Source of the DNA: a virus
DNA length: 28,468 bases
Strand: one strand, 5' to 3'
Virus record (IMG/VR): IMGVR_UViG_3300028844_001804
Coordinates: 1-28,468 of that record
Program-made: the position numbers and the translations under genes
In this document: positions 1 to 7,458 of the stretch, one piece after another
How the letters are laid out: each line of letters starts with the position of its first letter
Numbering within the stretch: the stretch's first letter is position 1
Notes under the pieces: generated by a model
Database searches by the model: none
Told to the model about the DNA's origin: nothing
What the model saw: only the letters and a program-made list of their open reading frames with translations

Positions 1-1040
1 GAAACATGGTTATTAAATTTACAGGAACTTTAACAACCGCATCAACTGTAACTATTCCAAATGGAATAGAAAAATTTTATATTTTCGATTGTTCAGCAGT
101 AGTAGCACCAACAAATTTAACAATTAAAACAGTAAGTGGAACTGGCTTTACTTTAAATGCTGCAAAAATATTTGCCGCATATTCAGATGGTACAAATTTA
201 AACGAAATATCTTTAGATACTTTAGGCGGATCTATCGCGGCTGCAGATATTACAGGAACAATTTCAACTGCACAAATAGCAGACAACGCAGTTACAACAG
301 CAAAAATTTCAGACAATCAAATTACAACTGCTAAAATTTCAGACAATCAAATTACAACTGCTAAAGTTTCTGATTTACAAATTACAACTGCTAAACTTGC
401 TGACGATTCAGTTACGCCAGATAAATTATCTAACACTGCTGTTACAGCAGGTTCATACGACTTAGCAACTATTACTGTAGATGCACAAGGTAGACTTACT
501 GCAGCATCAACTGGAGTTGCGGGTGGTGCTAATATGCTACCAACATTTGCTAGAACAAATGCTGTTAGCGGAAATTACACAGCACAAACAAACGCTAATT
601 CTATTGTTGCTTATCTTTCTGGAGGAGGAGGCGCCGGAGGCTCTGGTTGGACGCAAAATAATTCAGGTGGTGCTGGTGGAATGGGTGGAGCAGGATATAA
701 ATTTATAGATGTAACTCATCCTTATACTCAAAGTTTCAGTATAGGTAATGGAGGAAATGCTGGCGGACAGTTTCAACCCGGTAACGCTGGTAACGCATCA
801 AATTTTGGTAATATAATGCAAGCAAATGGCGGTGCTGGTGGTAATGCAAGCGTTAGCCCTAGTCCGGGTGGTGCAGGAAGCATAAACGGAGCTTTATTTA
901 ATCTTAACAATGCATATGAAAGCCAAACTGGTGGAAGACCCAATGTATTTGGTTTGAGCGACAAAGGTGGCGGCGGTGGCGGTAATGAAGCCGGTACAAA
1001 CGGATATTTTATTGTTTATGAAAATATAGGGACAACGTAG
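1..1040 (+). CDS. Tail fibre / adhesin with decapeptide repeats and Gly-rich tip (5' partial)
   Basis: The reading frame is open to the left edge, and the first ATG (position 6) has no ribosome site, so the gene probably begins upstream and this is its 3' part. Numbering from that ATG, residues about 1-75 form a beta-rich domain; residues 87-146 are six decapeptide repeats of the type TTAKISDNQI; residues 147-170 carry a GSYDLATITVDAQGRLTAAS-like motif common in phage tail fibres; residues 200-335 are very Gly/Asn/Ser-rich (GGGGAGG, GGAGGMGGAG), ending in GYFIVYENIG. Phage adhesins with polyglycine tips bind host surface receptors, so this is probably the receptor-binding fibre. It is followed 3 nt later by an unknown small gene. 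Tail-fibre class is fairly sure; the receptor is unknown. Confidence 0.85.
   Translation, partial: NMVIKFTGTLTTASTVTIPNGIEKFYIFDCSAVVAPTNLTIKTVSGTGFTLNAAKIFAAYSDGTNLNEISLDTLGGSIAAADITGTISTAQIADNAVTTAKISDNQITTAKISDNQITTAKVSDLQITTAKLADDSVTPDKLSNTAVTAGSYDLATITVDAQGRLTAASTGVAGGANMLPTFARTNAVSGNYTAQTNANSIVAYLSGGGGAGGSGWTQNNSGGAGGMGGAGYKFIDVTHPYTQSFSIGNGGNAGGQFQPGNAGNASNFGNIMQANGGAGGNASVSPSPGGAGSINGALFNLNNAYESQTGGRPNVFGLSDKGGGGGGNEAGTNGYFIVYENIGTT
264..443 (+). repeat. Six tandem 30-nt (10-aa) repeats in the tail-fibre gene
   Basis: Six in-frame units encode STAQIADNAV, TTAKISDNQI (twice), TTAKVSDLQI, TTAKLADDSV and TPDKLSNTAV. The units at 294-323 and 324-353 differ at only two bases; outer units have diverged. 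Such repeats probably form the trimeric beta/coiled shaft of the fibre. Near-identical adjacent units can expand or contract by recombination or slippage. Confidence 0.9.
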
Positions 1041-1043
1041 AAT

Positions 1044-1505
1044 ATGGCAAAAATAATTATATCTCCTTCTGATAGTGCATGGCATAAAGTTACTAGCAAA
1101 ACTGGTTACGAAACAACTATACAGGAATCTCGTCAAGACGAAACTACGGTTTTGAATATAACTGAAGAACAATTTAAATGGATAAGAATGGGTTATTGTT
1201 CTGTTTCAGAAAACAACGGAGAGATTTCTATATCAAAATATTTCGCAGAACCATTAGATATTTCATATACTCAAGAAGTAGTAGAGGACTGTATTGAAAA
1301 AGAACTAATAAGATTAAAGCAATGGAAAAATCATCACACATCTAGTGATCTTATGTATTCTGATGTTTCTGCTTTAATAACAAGTTTAGAAACAATTGAT
1401 CTTTCAGATATTTCTTGGCCTCAATCAAATAAACATTTAATAGATATTTTAAGTTCTAAAAATATAACTTTTATTACTGATTCAGAATTAACATACAGTA
1501 ATTAA
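1044..1505 (+). CDS. Hypothetical protein downstream of the tail fibre
   Basis: A 153-aa protein starting 3 nt after the fibre stop, with no Shine-Dalgarno sequence, so it is probably translated by re-initiation. I do not recognise the family. The N-terminal half (about residues 1-70) looks beta-rich; the middle (about 78-100) is a charged helix (EVVEDCIEKELIRLKQW) followed by DISWPQ at about 122-127. No signal peptide or membrane segment. Its place right after an adhesin gene, and its size, would fit a tail-fibre assembly chaperone or a small fibre-associated protein, but no motif supports this directly. Confidence 0.7.
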   Translation: MAKIIISPSDSAWHKVTSKTGYETTIQESRQDETTVLNITEEQFKWIRMGYCSVSENNGEISISKYFAEPLDISYTQEVVEDCIEKELIRLKQWKNHHTSSDLMYSDVSALITSLETIDLSDISWPQSNKHLIDILSSKNITFITDSELTYSN

Positions 1506-1540
1506 AGTATTTACTTAATTATAAAAGTAATATAATACTT
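1505..1540. repeat. AT-rich inverted repeat over a TATAAT box between fibre and oxygenase modules
   Basis: Outer arms 1505-1510 (AAGTAT) and 1535-1540 (ATACTT) and inner arms 1511-1516 (TTACTT) and 1525-1530 (AAGTAA) form an interrupted hairpin with an 8-nt loop and a 4-nt bulge. The right arm contains a perfect TATAAT (1531-1536) 8 nt before the next ATG. It could be a weak terminator-like hairpin, an operator, or a promoter -10 region. No good -35 lies at 17 nt (TTTACT at 1510 is 15 nt away). Confidence 0.4.
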
Positions 1541-1544
1541 ATTT

Positions 1545-2246
1545 ATGTTTGAAGAAATAATAAAATTTAAAGCACCTAAAGAATACATTGATTCTTTAGA
1601 CAAAAATCTTTATCCAAAACCAATTAAATTAAACATACCTGATTGGTATAAACATTTAAAACATACGGGAAAAGATCAAACTATAAAAGGATGTATGCCT
1701 TTTTTAGATACTTTAACAACAGGTTATATATTATCTATTCCTCAAGAATCACATTTTCATTGGGAATATAATAAACAAGATAATAAAGAGTCTGAAGGAT
1801 ATAGATTTTCTTTTAAGGATACTTTCGTAGGCGATATTAATTTAAATAGTGGTGAAAGTATAGGAAATGAATTACATAGTCCACGTCAAATAGAAGGATC
1901 AGATCTTAATAATAAATCAAAATTTCCAGTGTATAAATTTTTAAATCCATGGACTATTGAGACTCCTCCAGGATACTCCTGTCTTTTAGTTTCTCCATTA
2001 AATAATTCTGATAAAAGATTTTCTATAATAAGTGGAATTGTAGATACAGATACCTATAACAGTCCTATTAATTTTCCTTTTATAATAAATAAAAAAATAA
2101 TAGAAGATAATGAAATACTTATTAAACAAGGAACTCCATATGTTCAGGTGATTCCTTTTAAAAGAAAAAATTGGAAAATGAAAATTGAAGAAATTTCAAA
2201 GGAAAAATTATTTTCTTTTAATTTAAATTTCAAATCTATTATTTAG
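1545..2246 (+). CDS. DUF6065-like protein of unknown function
   Basis: A 233-aa protein resembling a family seen in marine phages and related in pattern to DUF6065. Landmarks: CMPFLDTLTTGY (residues 50-61), H111 in an HSPRQ motif, NPWTIETPPGYS (134-145), SGIVDTDT (163-170) and KQGTPYVQVIPF (194-205). The alternating strand pattern and the PPGYS...GTPYVQ motifs suggest a beta-sandwich or cupin-like fold; no enzymatic role is established that I can cite. It starts 8 nt after a TATAAT and has no ribosome site. It leads a cluster with two Fe(II)/2-oxoglutarate oxygenases, so a role in the same modification chemistry is possible but inferred. The stretch is much more AT-rich than the virion genes. 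Confidence 0.75.
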   Translation: MFEEIIKFKAPKEYIDSLDKNLYPKPIKLNIPDWYKHLKHTGKDQTIKGCMPFLDTLTTGYILSIPQESHFHWEYNKQDNKESEGYRFSFKDTFVGDINLNSGESIGNELHSPRQIEGSDLNNKSKFPVYKFLNPWTIETPPGYSCLLVSPLNNSDKRFSIISGIVDTDTYNSPINFPFIINKKIIEDNEILIKQGTPYVQVIPFKRKNWKMKIEEISKEKLFSFNLNFKSII

Positions 2247-2325
2247 GTTTAAAAGATTTTGGTCTTATACTTGTGAAAATAGTCTCTGAATTTCATATAA
2301 CTCAATTTTTTGAAAAAAAAGAATA

Positions 2326-2841
2326 ATGGAATTTAAAATTATAGATAATTTTTTAGATAAAAATTATTTACAAGAATTAAAAAAAGCTGTTTTTTCTCCA
2401 GATACCCCTTGGTTTTTTAGAGAGTCTATAACTGATTATAAAAAAGATGAAGAAAAATATTGGTACAACCACAACATATATTCTGAACAAGAACCTAAAT
2501 CTGGATTATTTCCACATATTAAAATAGTATTAAATAAATTAAATGCTGTAGCTATTAATGAAATAAGAGTTAATTCCATGAATTCTTTAAAAGAACACTA
2601 TGAGTGTGAATGGCATGTAGATAAAAATTTTAAATGTAAAACAGCAATTTTATACCTTAATACCTGTAATGGTTATACTCTTTTAAAAACAAATCCAGAA
2701 ACAAAAATAAACACTATTGAAAATAGAATAGTTATCTTTAACTCAGAATTAAAGCATAAAGCAGTTAGTGCAACAGATACAAAAAGAAGAATACTAATAA
2801 ACTTTAATTATTTTGATAGTCCATGTGCTTTAACAACATAA
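2326..2841 (+). CDS. 2-oxoglutarate/Fe(II)-dependent oxygenase, prolyl-hydroxylase-like
   Basis: A 171-aa protein with the double-stranded beta-helix signature. The expected iron ligands are H97 and D99 (WHVD) and H144 (LKHKAV), and R154 or R155 (TKRRILINF) would bind the 2-oxoglutarate carboxylate. The strand TAILYLN between them and the final INFNYF strand fit the fold. Such enzymes hydroxylate proteins, nucleic acids or small molecules using O2 and 2-oxoglutarate; the substrate cannot be read from the sequence. It lies in a 79-nt-spaced cluster after the DUF6065-like gene and 6 nt before a second oxygenase. It has no ribosome site. The superfamily is likely; the substrate is unknown. Confidence 0.8.
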   Translation: MEFKIIDNFLDKNYLQELKKAVFSPDTPWFFRESITDYKKDEEKYWYNHNIYSEQEPKSGLFPHIKIVLNKLNAVAINEIRVNSMNSLKEHYECEWHVDKNFKCKTAILYLNTCNGYTLLKTNPETKINTIENRIVIFNSELKHKAVSATDTKRRILINFNYFDSPCALTT

Positions 2842-2847
2842 AAAACA

Positions 2848-3411
2848 ATGGAAATAAAAGAATACATTGGACAATATAATTTTATAGACCCAAATACTGT
2901 TTCTACTTTTTTAAAAACTTTTTCTAAAATAAAAGAATTTGAAGACGCTGTAATTTCTAATTATGGTGAAGATATTATAGATAAAAAAATTAGAAATGTA
3001 CAAAATTATTATTTATCAAAAAATAAAAACTTAACTGAAACTCATTGGTTTAATTACTTTTGTTATGGCTTAGGAAAGGTTTCTTCAGTGTATTTTAAAG
3101 AAAGAAATATAGATTATAGATTAAAAAAAATCGAAGCACTTAATTTATTAAAATATCCCGAAAAAGGTTTCTATAAAAAACATTATGATTCTGGAAATAT
3201 TCATAGAGAACTTTCAGCAGTTATTTTTTTAAATAATGATTACGAAGGAGGTCATTTACAATTTTTTAATCCTAAAACAGAAGAAATTATGTTAGATATA
3301 AAACCAGAAGTTGGTAAAATTGTTTTATGGCCTAGTAATTTTATGTTTCCGCATCAAGCTACACAAGTAACTAAAGGAACTAGATTTGCAATTATATCAT
3401 GGATGATTTAG
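2848..3411 (+). CDS. 2-oxoglutarate/Fe(II)-dependent oxygenase (P4H-like)
   Basis: A 187-aa protein with a clear prolyl 4-hydroxylase-type core: H112 and D114 (HYDSG), the strand LSAVIFLNNDYEGGHLQF (about 120-137), PEVGKIVLWPS, H169 (FPHQATQVTKG) and R179 (TRFAIISWM). These supply the iron triad and the 2-oxoglutarate-binding arginine. The N-terminal 60 residues are helical and probably give substrate specificity. It is 6 nt downstream of another oxygenase, so the two are likely co-transcribed. It may hydroxylate a virion or host protein or a sugar nucleotide; I infer no more than that. Function class is strong, substrate unknown. Confidence 0.9.
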   Translation: MEIKEYIGQYNFIDPNTVSTFLKTFSKIKEFEDAVISNYGEDIIDKKIRNVQNYYLSKNKNLTETHWFNYFCYGLGKVSSVYFKERNIDYRLKKIEALNLLKYPEKGFYKKHYDSGNIHRELSAVIFLNNDYEGGHLQFFNPKTEEIMLDIKPEVGKIVLWPSNFMFPHQATQVTKGTRFAIISWMI

Positions 3412-3468
3412 GCATTTTGTAAGTGAAATACGTGTTAAATAATACAGAAATAAAGATCATATAATACA

Positions 3469-3497
3469 TTTAATAAAGCTTTAAAATAGGGTATAAT
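3469..3497 (+). promoter_or_regulatory. Possible sigma70-type promoter with leaderless start
   Basis: A perfect TATAAT at 3492-3497 lies exactly 6 nt before the ATG at 3504, so a transcript would begin at or next to the start codon. A weak -35 (TTTAAT, 3469-3474, 3 of 6 matches to TTGACA) sits 17 nt upstream. A second TATAAT is at 3460-3465. No ribosome site precedes the gene. Confidence 0.4.
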
Positions 3498-3503
3498 GCT
3501 TTC

Positions 3504-5633
3504 ATGGCTTTGAATTTAATTAACATAAGACCAGGGTTTAATAAACAAATTACAGATACCGCTGCTGAAGGACAATACGTAGACGGTGATTTTGTAAGAT
3601 TTCGTTACGGGTTTCCTGAAAAAGTAGGAGGATGGTCTTCTATTACTACAGACACCTTAGCCGGTGCCGTAAGAGCACAGCACCAGTGGTCTGATTTAGA
3701 TGGCAATAGGTATATAGCACTTGGATCTCAAAGAGGATTATATATTTATTATGGAGGAGCGTATTACGATATTACTCCATTAGAGACAGCGCAAACAGGA
3801 GGAACGTTTGATACTACAGACACCTCGCCAACGGTCACCGTAAACTTAGTTGGCCATAACATGATTGCAGGAGACTACTTTACTTTTACAAGTGTAACTC
3901 CACCATCTGGTGCAGGATACACAGCAACCGATTTTACTGATCAAACTTTTGAAGTAATCAGTGCAACTATTAATACTTTTACAATAACAATGGCAGCTAA
4001 TGCGACAGCTACTACTGCAGCTTCAGGAGCATGTACTGTAAACAGATATGTTAAAGTAGGTCCTATTGGACAGACTTTTGGTTTTGGATTTGGTACAGGA
4101 TCTTATGGAGGAGCCTCTGGATTAACTACTACTTTAGATGGAGCGATTGATGCCGTAGTTACCACTATTACTTTAACTTCTACTGCAGGTTTTCCAACAA
4201 CAGGAGTTATTAAAATAGACAATGAACTTATAAGTTTTACAGGTATTTCAGGAAATGATTTAACAGGATGCACTAGAGGATACAATGGAACTTCTGCGGC
4301 TTCGCATGTTGATAATGCAGGGGTTGAATACTTTACTGCATGGGGTGCAGCGTCTTTATCTTCTACGGTTAGACTAGATCCAGCTAGTTGGAGTTTAGAT
4401 AATTTTGGACAAATATTAACTGCAACTATATTAAATGGTAGAACATTTACATGGCAGCCAATAAGTAATAACAATAATGCTTTAGAGGTTAGAGCAACTC
4501 TTATGGCAAATGCTCCTACTAGAACAGCTATTTCAATCGTATCCGATACAGACAGACATTTTATACATTTAGGAACGGAAGCAACTATTGGAGATACTTC
4601 AAGTTTTGATCCAATGTTAATTAGATTTTCTGATCAAGAAAATTATAGTGAATATCAACCAACTTCTATTAACACAGCAGGTACTTTTAGAATAGATGAT
4701 GGAACACATATCGTAGGTGCGATAAGAGCAAAAGATTATATTTTAGTTTTAACCGATACTGCTGCTTATACCATGCAATATGTTGGAGCTCCTTTTACTT
4801 TTAGTATTAGAAAAGTAGGATCTAATTGTGGTTTAATGAGTTCTAAGGGAGTTGTTTTCGTAGATGGTATTGTTTATTGGATGGATGATTCTGGTTCTTT
4901 TAATGCTTACAATGGAACAGTTGTTAAAATTCCTTGTTCAGTTGAAGATTTTGTATTTAATACAGCTAACCCAGGAGACTTAGGATTTAATTATGACGCT
5001 GGAAAATTAGTATACGCTAGTCACAATTCATTATTTAATGAAATAAATTGGTTCTATCCTTCAAATACAGCTACTGAAATAGATAGATGTGTTACATATA
5101 ATTACTCAGAAAAAGTTTGGTATACAAGTTCTTTAGCTAGAACATCTTATTACGATGCTCATCTATTTGATAAACCTTATGCTACTTCTTTTGATTCTAC
5201 AGGAGTCCCTACTTTCCCAGTTATCCAAGGAGTGACAAATACTTCTGGTTCTGCTACATTCTGGGAACATGAAACTGGAACTGATCAATTGGCTAATGGA
5301 GTGACTACAACAATTTCTTCTTTTATTGAGACTGGAGATTTTATGATACACCTAGACGGTGATGGAGAATACTTTACAAAAGTTAGAAGATTTATACCTG
5401 ATTTTCAAAGACTAGATGGAACTGCAACGGTTACAATTTTATTAAAAGACTATCCATCAGATACAGCATCTAGTTCTTCTTTAGGACCTTTTTCTGTAAC
5501 ATCAAGTACTCAAAAAATAGATACACGTGCTAGAGGAAGATCAGCTAGTTTAAAAATAGCTAATCTATCTAGCGGAGAAACTTGGAGATATGGAACTTTT
5601 AGAGCAGACATACAACCTGATGGTAGAAGATAA
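3504..5633 (+). CDS. Large tail/head-completion protein (P22 gp10-like, putative)
   Basis: A 709-aa protein with repeated beta-strand blades and Gly/Thr/Ser-rich loops. The N-terminus (LINIRPGFNKQITDTAAEG, then DGDFVRFRYGFPEKVGGW at about 27-44) is typical of a virion protein widespread in marine podoviruses and reminiscent of the P22 gp10 packaged-DNA stabilisation/tail family. An inserted domain at about residues 105-275 (VTVNLVGHNM..., GFPTTGVIKIDNELISFTG) looks like a separate beta module. The C-terminal half resumes the propeller-like pattern. Probable role: part of the neck/tail hub that closes the portal. It begins directly after a TATAAT box and overlaps the next gene by one base. Virion role is likely; the exact position in the tail is inferred. 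Confidence 0.75.
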   Translation: MALNLINIRPGFNKQITDTAAEGQYVDGDFVRFRYGFPEKVGGWSSITTDTLAGAVRAQHQWSDLDGNRYIALGSQRGLYIYYGGAYYDITPLETAQTGGTFDTTDTSPTVTVNLVGHNMIAGDYFTFTSVTPPSGAGYTATDFTDQTFEVISATINTFTITMAANATATTAASGACTVNRYVKVGPIGQTFGFGFGTGSYGGASGLTTTLDGAIDAVVTTITLTSTAGFPTTGVIKIDNELISFTGISGNDLTGCTRGYNGTSAASHVDNAGVEYFTAWGAASLSSTVRLDPASWSLDNFGQILTATILNGRTFTWQPISNNNNALEVRATLMANAPTRTAISIVSDTDRHFIHLGTEATIGDTSSFDPMLIRFSDQENYSEYQPTSINTAGTFRIDDGTHIVGAIRAKDYILVLTDTAAYTMQYVGAPFTFSIRKVGSNCGLMSSKGVVFVDGIVYWMDDSGSFNAYNGTVVKIPCSVEDFVFNTANPGDLGFNYDAGKLVYASHNSLFNEINWFYPSNTATEIDRCVTYNYSEKVWYTSSLARTSYYDAHLFDKPYATSFDSTGVPTFPVIQGVTNTSGSATFWEHETGTDQLANGVTTTISSFIETGDFMIHLDGDGEYFTKVRRFIPDFQRLDGTATVTILLKDYPSDTASSSSLGPFSVTSSTQKIDTRARGRSASLKIANLSSGETWRYGTFRADIQPDGRR

Positions 5634-5797
5634 TGGCTAAGGTAACTAATTTTATTCCAGAACCTACTCCAGATTATGATCCACAAAATCAACAACAACT
5701 TCTTCAATCATTAGAAACAATGAAAAATCAATTAAATAGTTCTTTTCAAGAGGATTTAAAACAAGAAGTAGAAAGATATACTTGGTTTGTAAATTAA
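5633..5797 (+). CDS. Small virion-associated protein, 54 aa
   Basis: The ATG shares a base with the preceding stop (TAATG) and the stop is immediately followed by the next ATG, so the three genes are tightly coupled. The protein starts MAKVTNFIPEPTPDYDP, then a Gln-rich helix (NQQQLLQSLETMKNQLNSSF) and ends EVERYTWFVN. Similar short proteins with an N-terminal FIPEPTPD segment and a C-terminal YTWF motif occur beside gp10-like genes in marine phages, as far as I recall. It could be a small coiled-coil tail or neck component. No enzymatic motif. Confidence 0.7.
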   Translation: MAKVTNFIPEPTPDYDPQNQQQLLQSLETMKNQLNSSFQEDLKQEVERYTWFVN

Positions 5798-6142
5798 ATG
5801 GCTAATATATATAAAAACGCAAAACTAGATTTAACAACTAACACAGTTACAACTTTATATACTGTACCATCAAACTCTAGAGCCATTGTAAAATCTATAT
5901 TAGTTTGTGATGACACTAATAATGGTAGTGACATAACAGTTACTTTATATCCAGGAGATCCTGGTGCAGGAGGTGGAATTGTTTTATTTAAAAATAAAGC
6001 TATAGCGGGTAATGCTACAGAGCAATTAATAAGTCAGCCATTAATTATGCAAGAAAATGAAGTATTGGAAGTAGTTGCTGCAGACGCAAATAGATTACAC
6101 ATTACAGCGTCAATATTAGAAATAAATAGAGAAGACATATAG
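5798..6142 (+). CDS. Beta-sandwich virion-associated protein
   Basis: A 114-aa protein starting on the base after the preceding stop. It is almost entirely predicted beta: KLDLTTNTVTTLYTVPSNSRAIVKSILVC (about 9-37), a Gly-rich loop (PGDPGAGGG, about 52-60), and EVLEVVAADANRLHITASILEI at the C-terminus. This pattern is common in small structural proteins of marine podoviruses encoded beside the tail genes, probably decoration or fibre-attachment proteins. No catalytic motif, signal or membrane segment. Structural role inferred from context and composition. Confidence 0.75.
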   Translation: MANIYKNAKLDLTTNTVTTLYTVPSNSRAIVKSILVCDDTNNGSDITVTLYPGDPGAGGGIVLFKNKAIAGNATEQLISQPLIMQENEVLEVVAADANRLHITASILEINREDI

Positions 6143-6279
6143 TGGCTAAAAAATTTAAAGACTTCGTAGTAAGAGACAAGCCTAAAAAAAGAGGTCCTCG
6201 AAAACATAAGAAATCATTATCGAAAAGTGAGAAGCGTCAAAAAAGATTAAAACGTTACAAGGGCCAAGGTAAAGGCTAG
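6142..6279 (+). CDS. Very basic 45-aa protein (GTG start)
   Basis: A GTG start shares its G with the preceding TAG stop. The protein (starts MAKKFKDFVVRDKPKKRGPR) is about 40 percent Lys/Arg, ending in Gly/Lys/Gln. It has no hydrophobic core beyond FKDFVV, so it may be disordered and bind nucleic acid or acidic protein surfaces. A packaged DNA-condensing or capsid-lining peptide is possible. Its conservation of position between small virion genes supports a real gene. The stop region (TAG) overlaps a putative -35 box for the next gene. Confidence 0.65.
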   Translation: MAKKFKDFVVRDKPKKRGPRKHKKSLSKSEKRQKRLKRYKGQGKG

Positions 6280-6305
6280 ACAAATAAACCTAAAAGTACT
6301 ATATA
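6277..6305 (+). promoter_or_regulatory. Sigma70-type promoter with leaderless start at 6312
   Basis: TAGACA (6277-6282, 5 of 6 to TTGACA), a 17-nt spacer, TATATA (6300-6305), then exactly 6 nt to the ATG at 6312. Transcription would start at about the A of the ATG. No ribosome site is present, which agrees with a leaderless mRNA. Confidence 0.55.
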
Positions 6306-6311
6306 AGTCAT

Positions 6312-6503
6312 ATGGAAATAAAAAGAATACCAGCAAAAGCAAAAGAAATTGTTAAAAATAAAAGAACAGGTGTAATTTATACGGATAAAGCAGCATTTGA
6401 TGCAGATGTGGCTGATTCAAATACAGACACTACAACAGAAGATTTTCAACAAGACTTAGAAATTACTGTTGCTTCTTTACATGTAGACGGCGAAGCTAAC
6501 TAA
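6312..6503 (+). CDS. Small hypothetical protein, 63 aa
   Basis: A 63-aa protein with a basic N-terminal half (MEIKRIPAKAKEIVKNKRTG), a VIYTDKAAFDADVAD segment, then an acidic C-terminal tail (TDTTTEDFQQDLEITVASLHVDG). I do not recognise a named family; similar short proteins occur between tail and glycosyltransferase genes in marine phages. Its start lies 6 nt after a good -10 box and no ribosome site is visible, so it probably heads a leaderless transcript that continues into the two glycosyltransferase genes. Confidence 0.6.
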   Translation: MEIKRIPAKAKEIVKNKRTGVIYTDKAAFDADVADSNTDTTTEDFQQDLEITVASLHVDGEAN

Positions 6504-6513
6504 CAATTAATTT

Positions 6514-7458
6514 ATGCAACCATTAGGTGGAACGGAGCTTCAATACGCTCAGTTATATAAACACGTAGATAATACGCTGTTAGATAAATTTCAAATAACT
6601 ACTTCTATTCCAGAGAAGATAACTCTATCTAAAGATAAAATTAATATTCTTTGGGCACAAAACTCATATGATCAAGGTAATCTGGCTCCTTGGTTTAAAG
6701 ATAAATCTAATCATAATAAATATGATTGGTATGTATTCAACTCTCATTGGTGTGCTGAAAAATTTAGAATGGCTTTTGAAGTACCTCCTGAAAAATGTGT
6801 GGTTATTAAAAATGCCATAGAAAAATTTGCAGATAAACCTATTCACAAGAACGGTGATAAAATAAAATTAATATATACTTCTACTCCATGGAGAGGATTA
6901 TCTGTGTTATTAGGTGCTATGCAGCTAATTAAAGATCCTTTAATTGAACTAGATGTTTATTCTTCTACTCAAATATATGGAGATGCTTTTAAAAATGCTA
7001 ATGATGATTCTTATCAAGCTTTATATGAACAAGCTAAAAAATTACCTAATGTAAATTATATAGGATATGCTTCTAATGAAAAGATAATGAAGAAGATGGG
7101 TGAGTATAAAATATTTGCTTATCCTAATATATGGGAAGAGACTTCTTGTATGTCAGCTATTGAAGCTTTAGGAAGCGGACTTCATGGAATTGTAACTAAT
7201 TATGGAGCTTTGTTTGAGACATGTTCAGAGTGGCCGACTTACGTTCAGTACGATAGAGATTATAAAAATTTAGCTAGATGCTTTGCTTATGCAATTGAAG
7301 GAATTGCATCACAACTTCATTCAGTAGGAATGCAACAATTATTAGATTCTCAAGTATCTTTTTACAAGAAGTTTTATAGTTGGGAGAATAGAAAAAACGA
7401 ATGGACTAACTTTTTACAAGGAGCTTATGATTCAAAATCACGAACCAATTTGGTTTAA
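6514..7458 (+). CDS. GT4-like (GT-B fold) glycosyltransferase
   Basis: A 314-aa protein resembling glycosyltransferase family 4. Evidence: N-terminal GGTE loop (residues 5-8), KINILWAQNS strand (about 42-51), DWYVFNSHWCAEKF (about 71-84), VIKNAIE, the inter-domain strand YTSTPWRGLSVLL, and the nucleotide-sugar motif WEETSCMSAIEALGSG with E209 and E217 in the E-x7-E spacing. It is shorter than typical GT4 enzymes because the N-terminal Rossmann domain is abbreviated. It would transfer a sugar from a nucleotide sugar to an unknown acceptor. It overlaps the next glycosyltransferase by 32 nt. Acceptors could be virion proteins, DNA or host surface glycans; nothing visible decides. Confidence 0.85.
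   Translation: MQPLGGTELQYAQLYKHVDNTLLDKFQITTSIPEKITLSKDKINILWAQNSYDQGNLAPWFKDKSNHNKYDWYVFNSHWCAEKFRMAFEVPPEKCVVIKNAIEKFADKPIHKNGDKIKLIYTSTPWRGLSVLLGAMQLIKDPLIELDVYSSTQIYGDAFKNANDDSYQALYEQAKKLPNVNYIGYASNEKIMKKMGEYKIFAYPNIWEETSCMSAIEALGSGLHGIVTNYGALFETCSEWPTYVQYDRDYKNLARCFAYAIEGIASQLHSVGMQQLLDSQVSFYKKFYSWENRKNEWTNFLQGAYDSKSRTNLV

Noticed and set aside
264-443. CRISPR-like array
   Set aside because: The 30-nt units are directly adjacent, without unique spacers, in frame and translate to fibre decapeptides.
2247-2325. Promoter TTGTGA (2271) with TATAAC (2296) before the first oxygenase
   Set aside because: The spacer is 19 nt and the -35 matches 4 of 6; too weak to list as a feature.
3412-3503. 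A second promoter at TATAAT 3460-3465
   Set aside because: No -35 at a normal spacing (TTAAAT is 19 nt away), and AT-rich sequence creates TATAAT by chance.
4103-4474. Reverse-strand open frame of 123 codons in the large tail gene
   Set aside because: It lies wholly inside a well-supported gene on the other strand, with no ribosome site or family pattern; a shadow frame.
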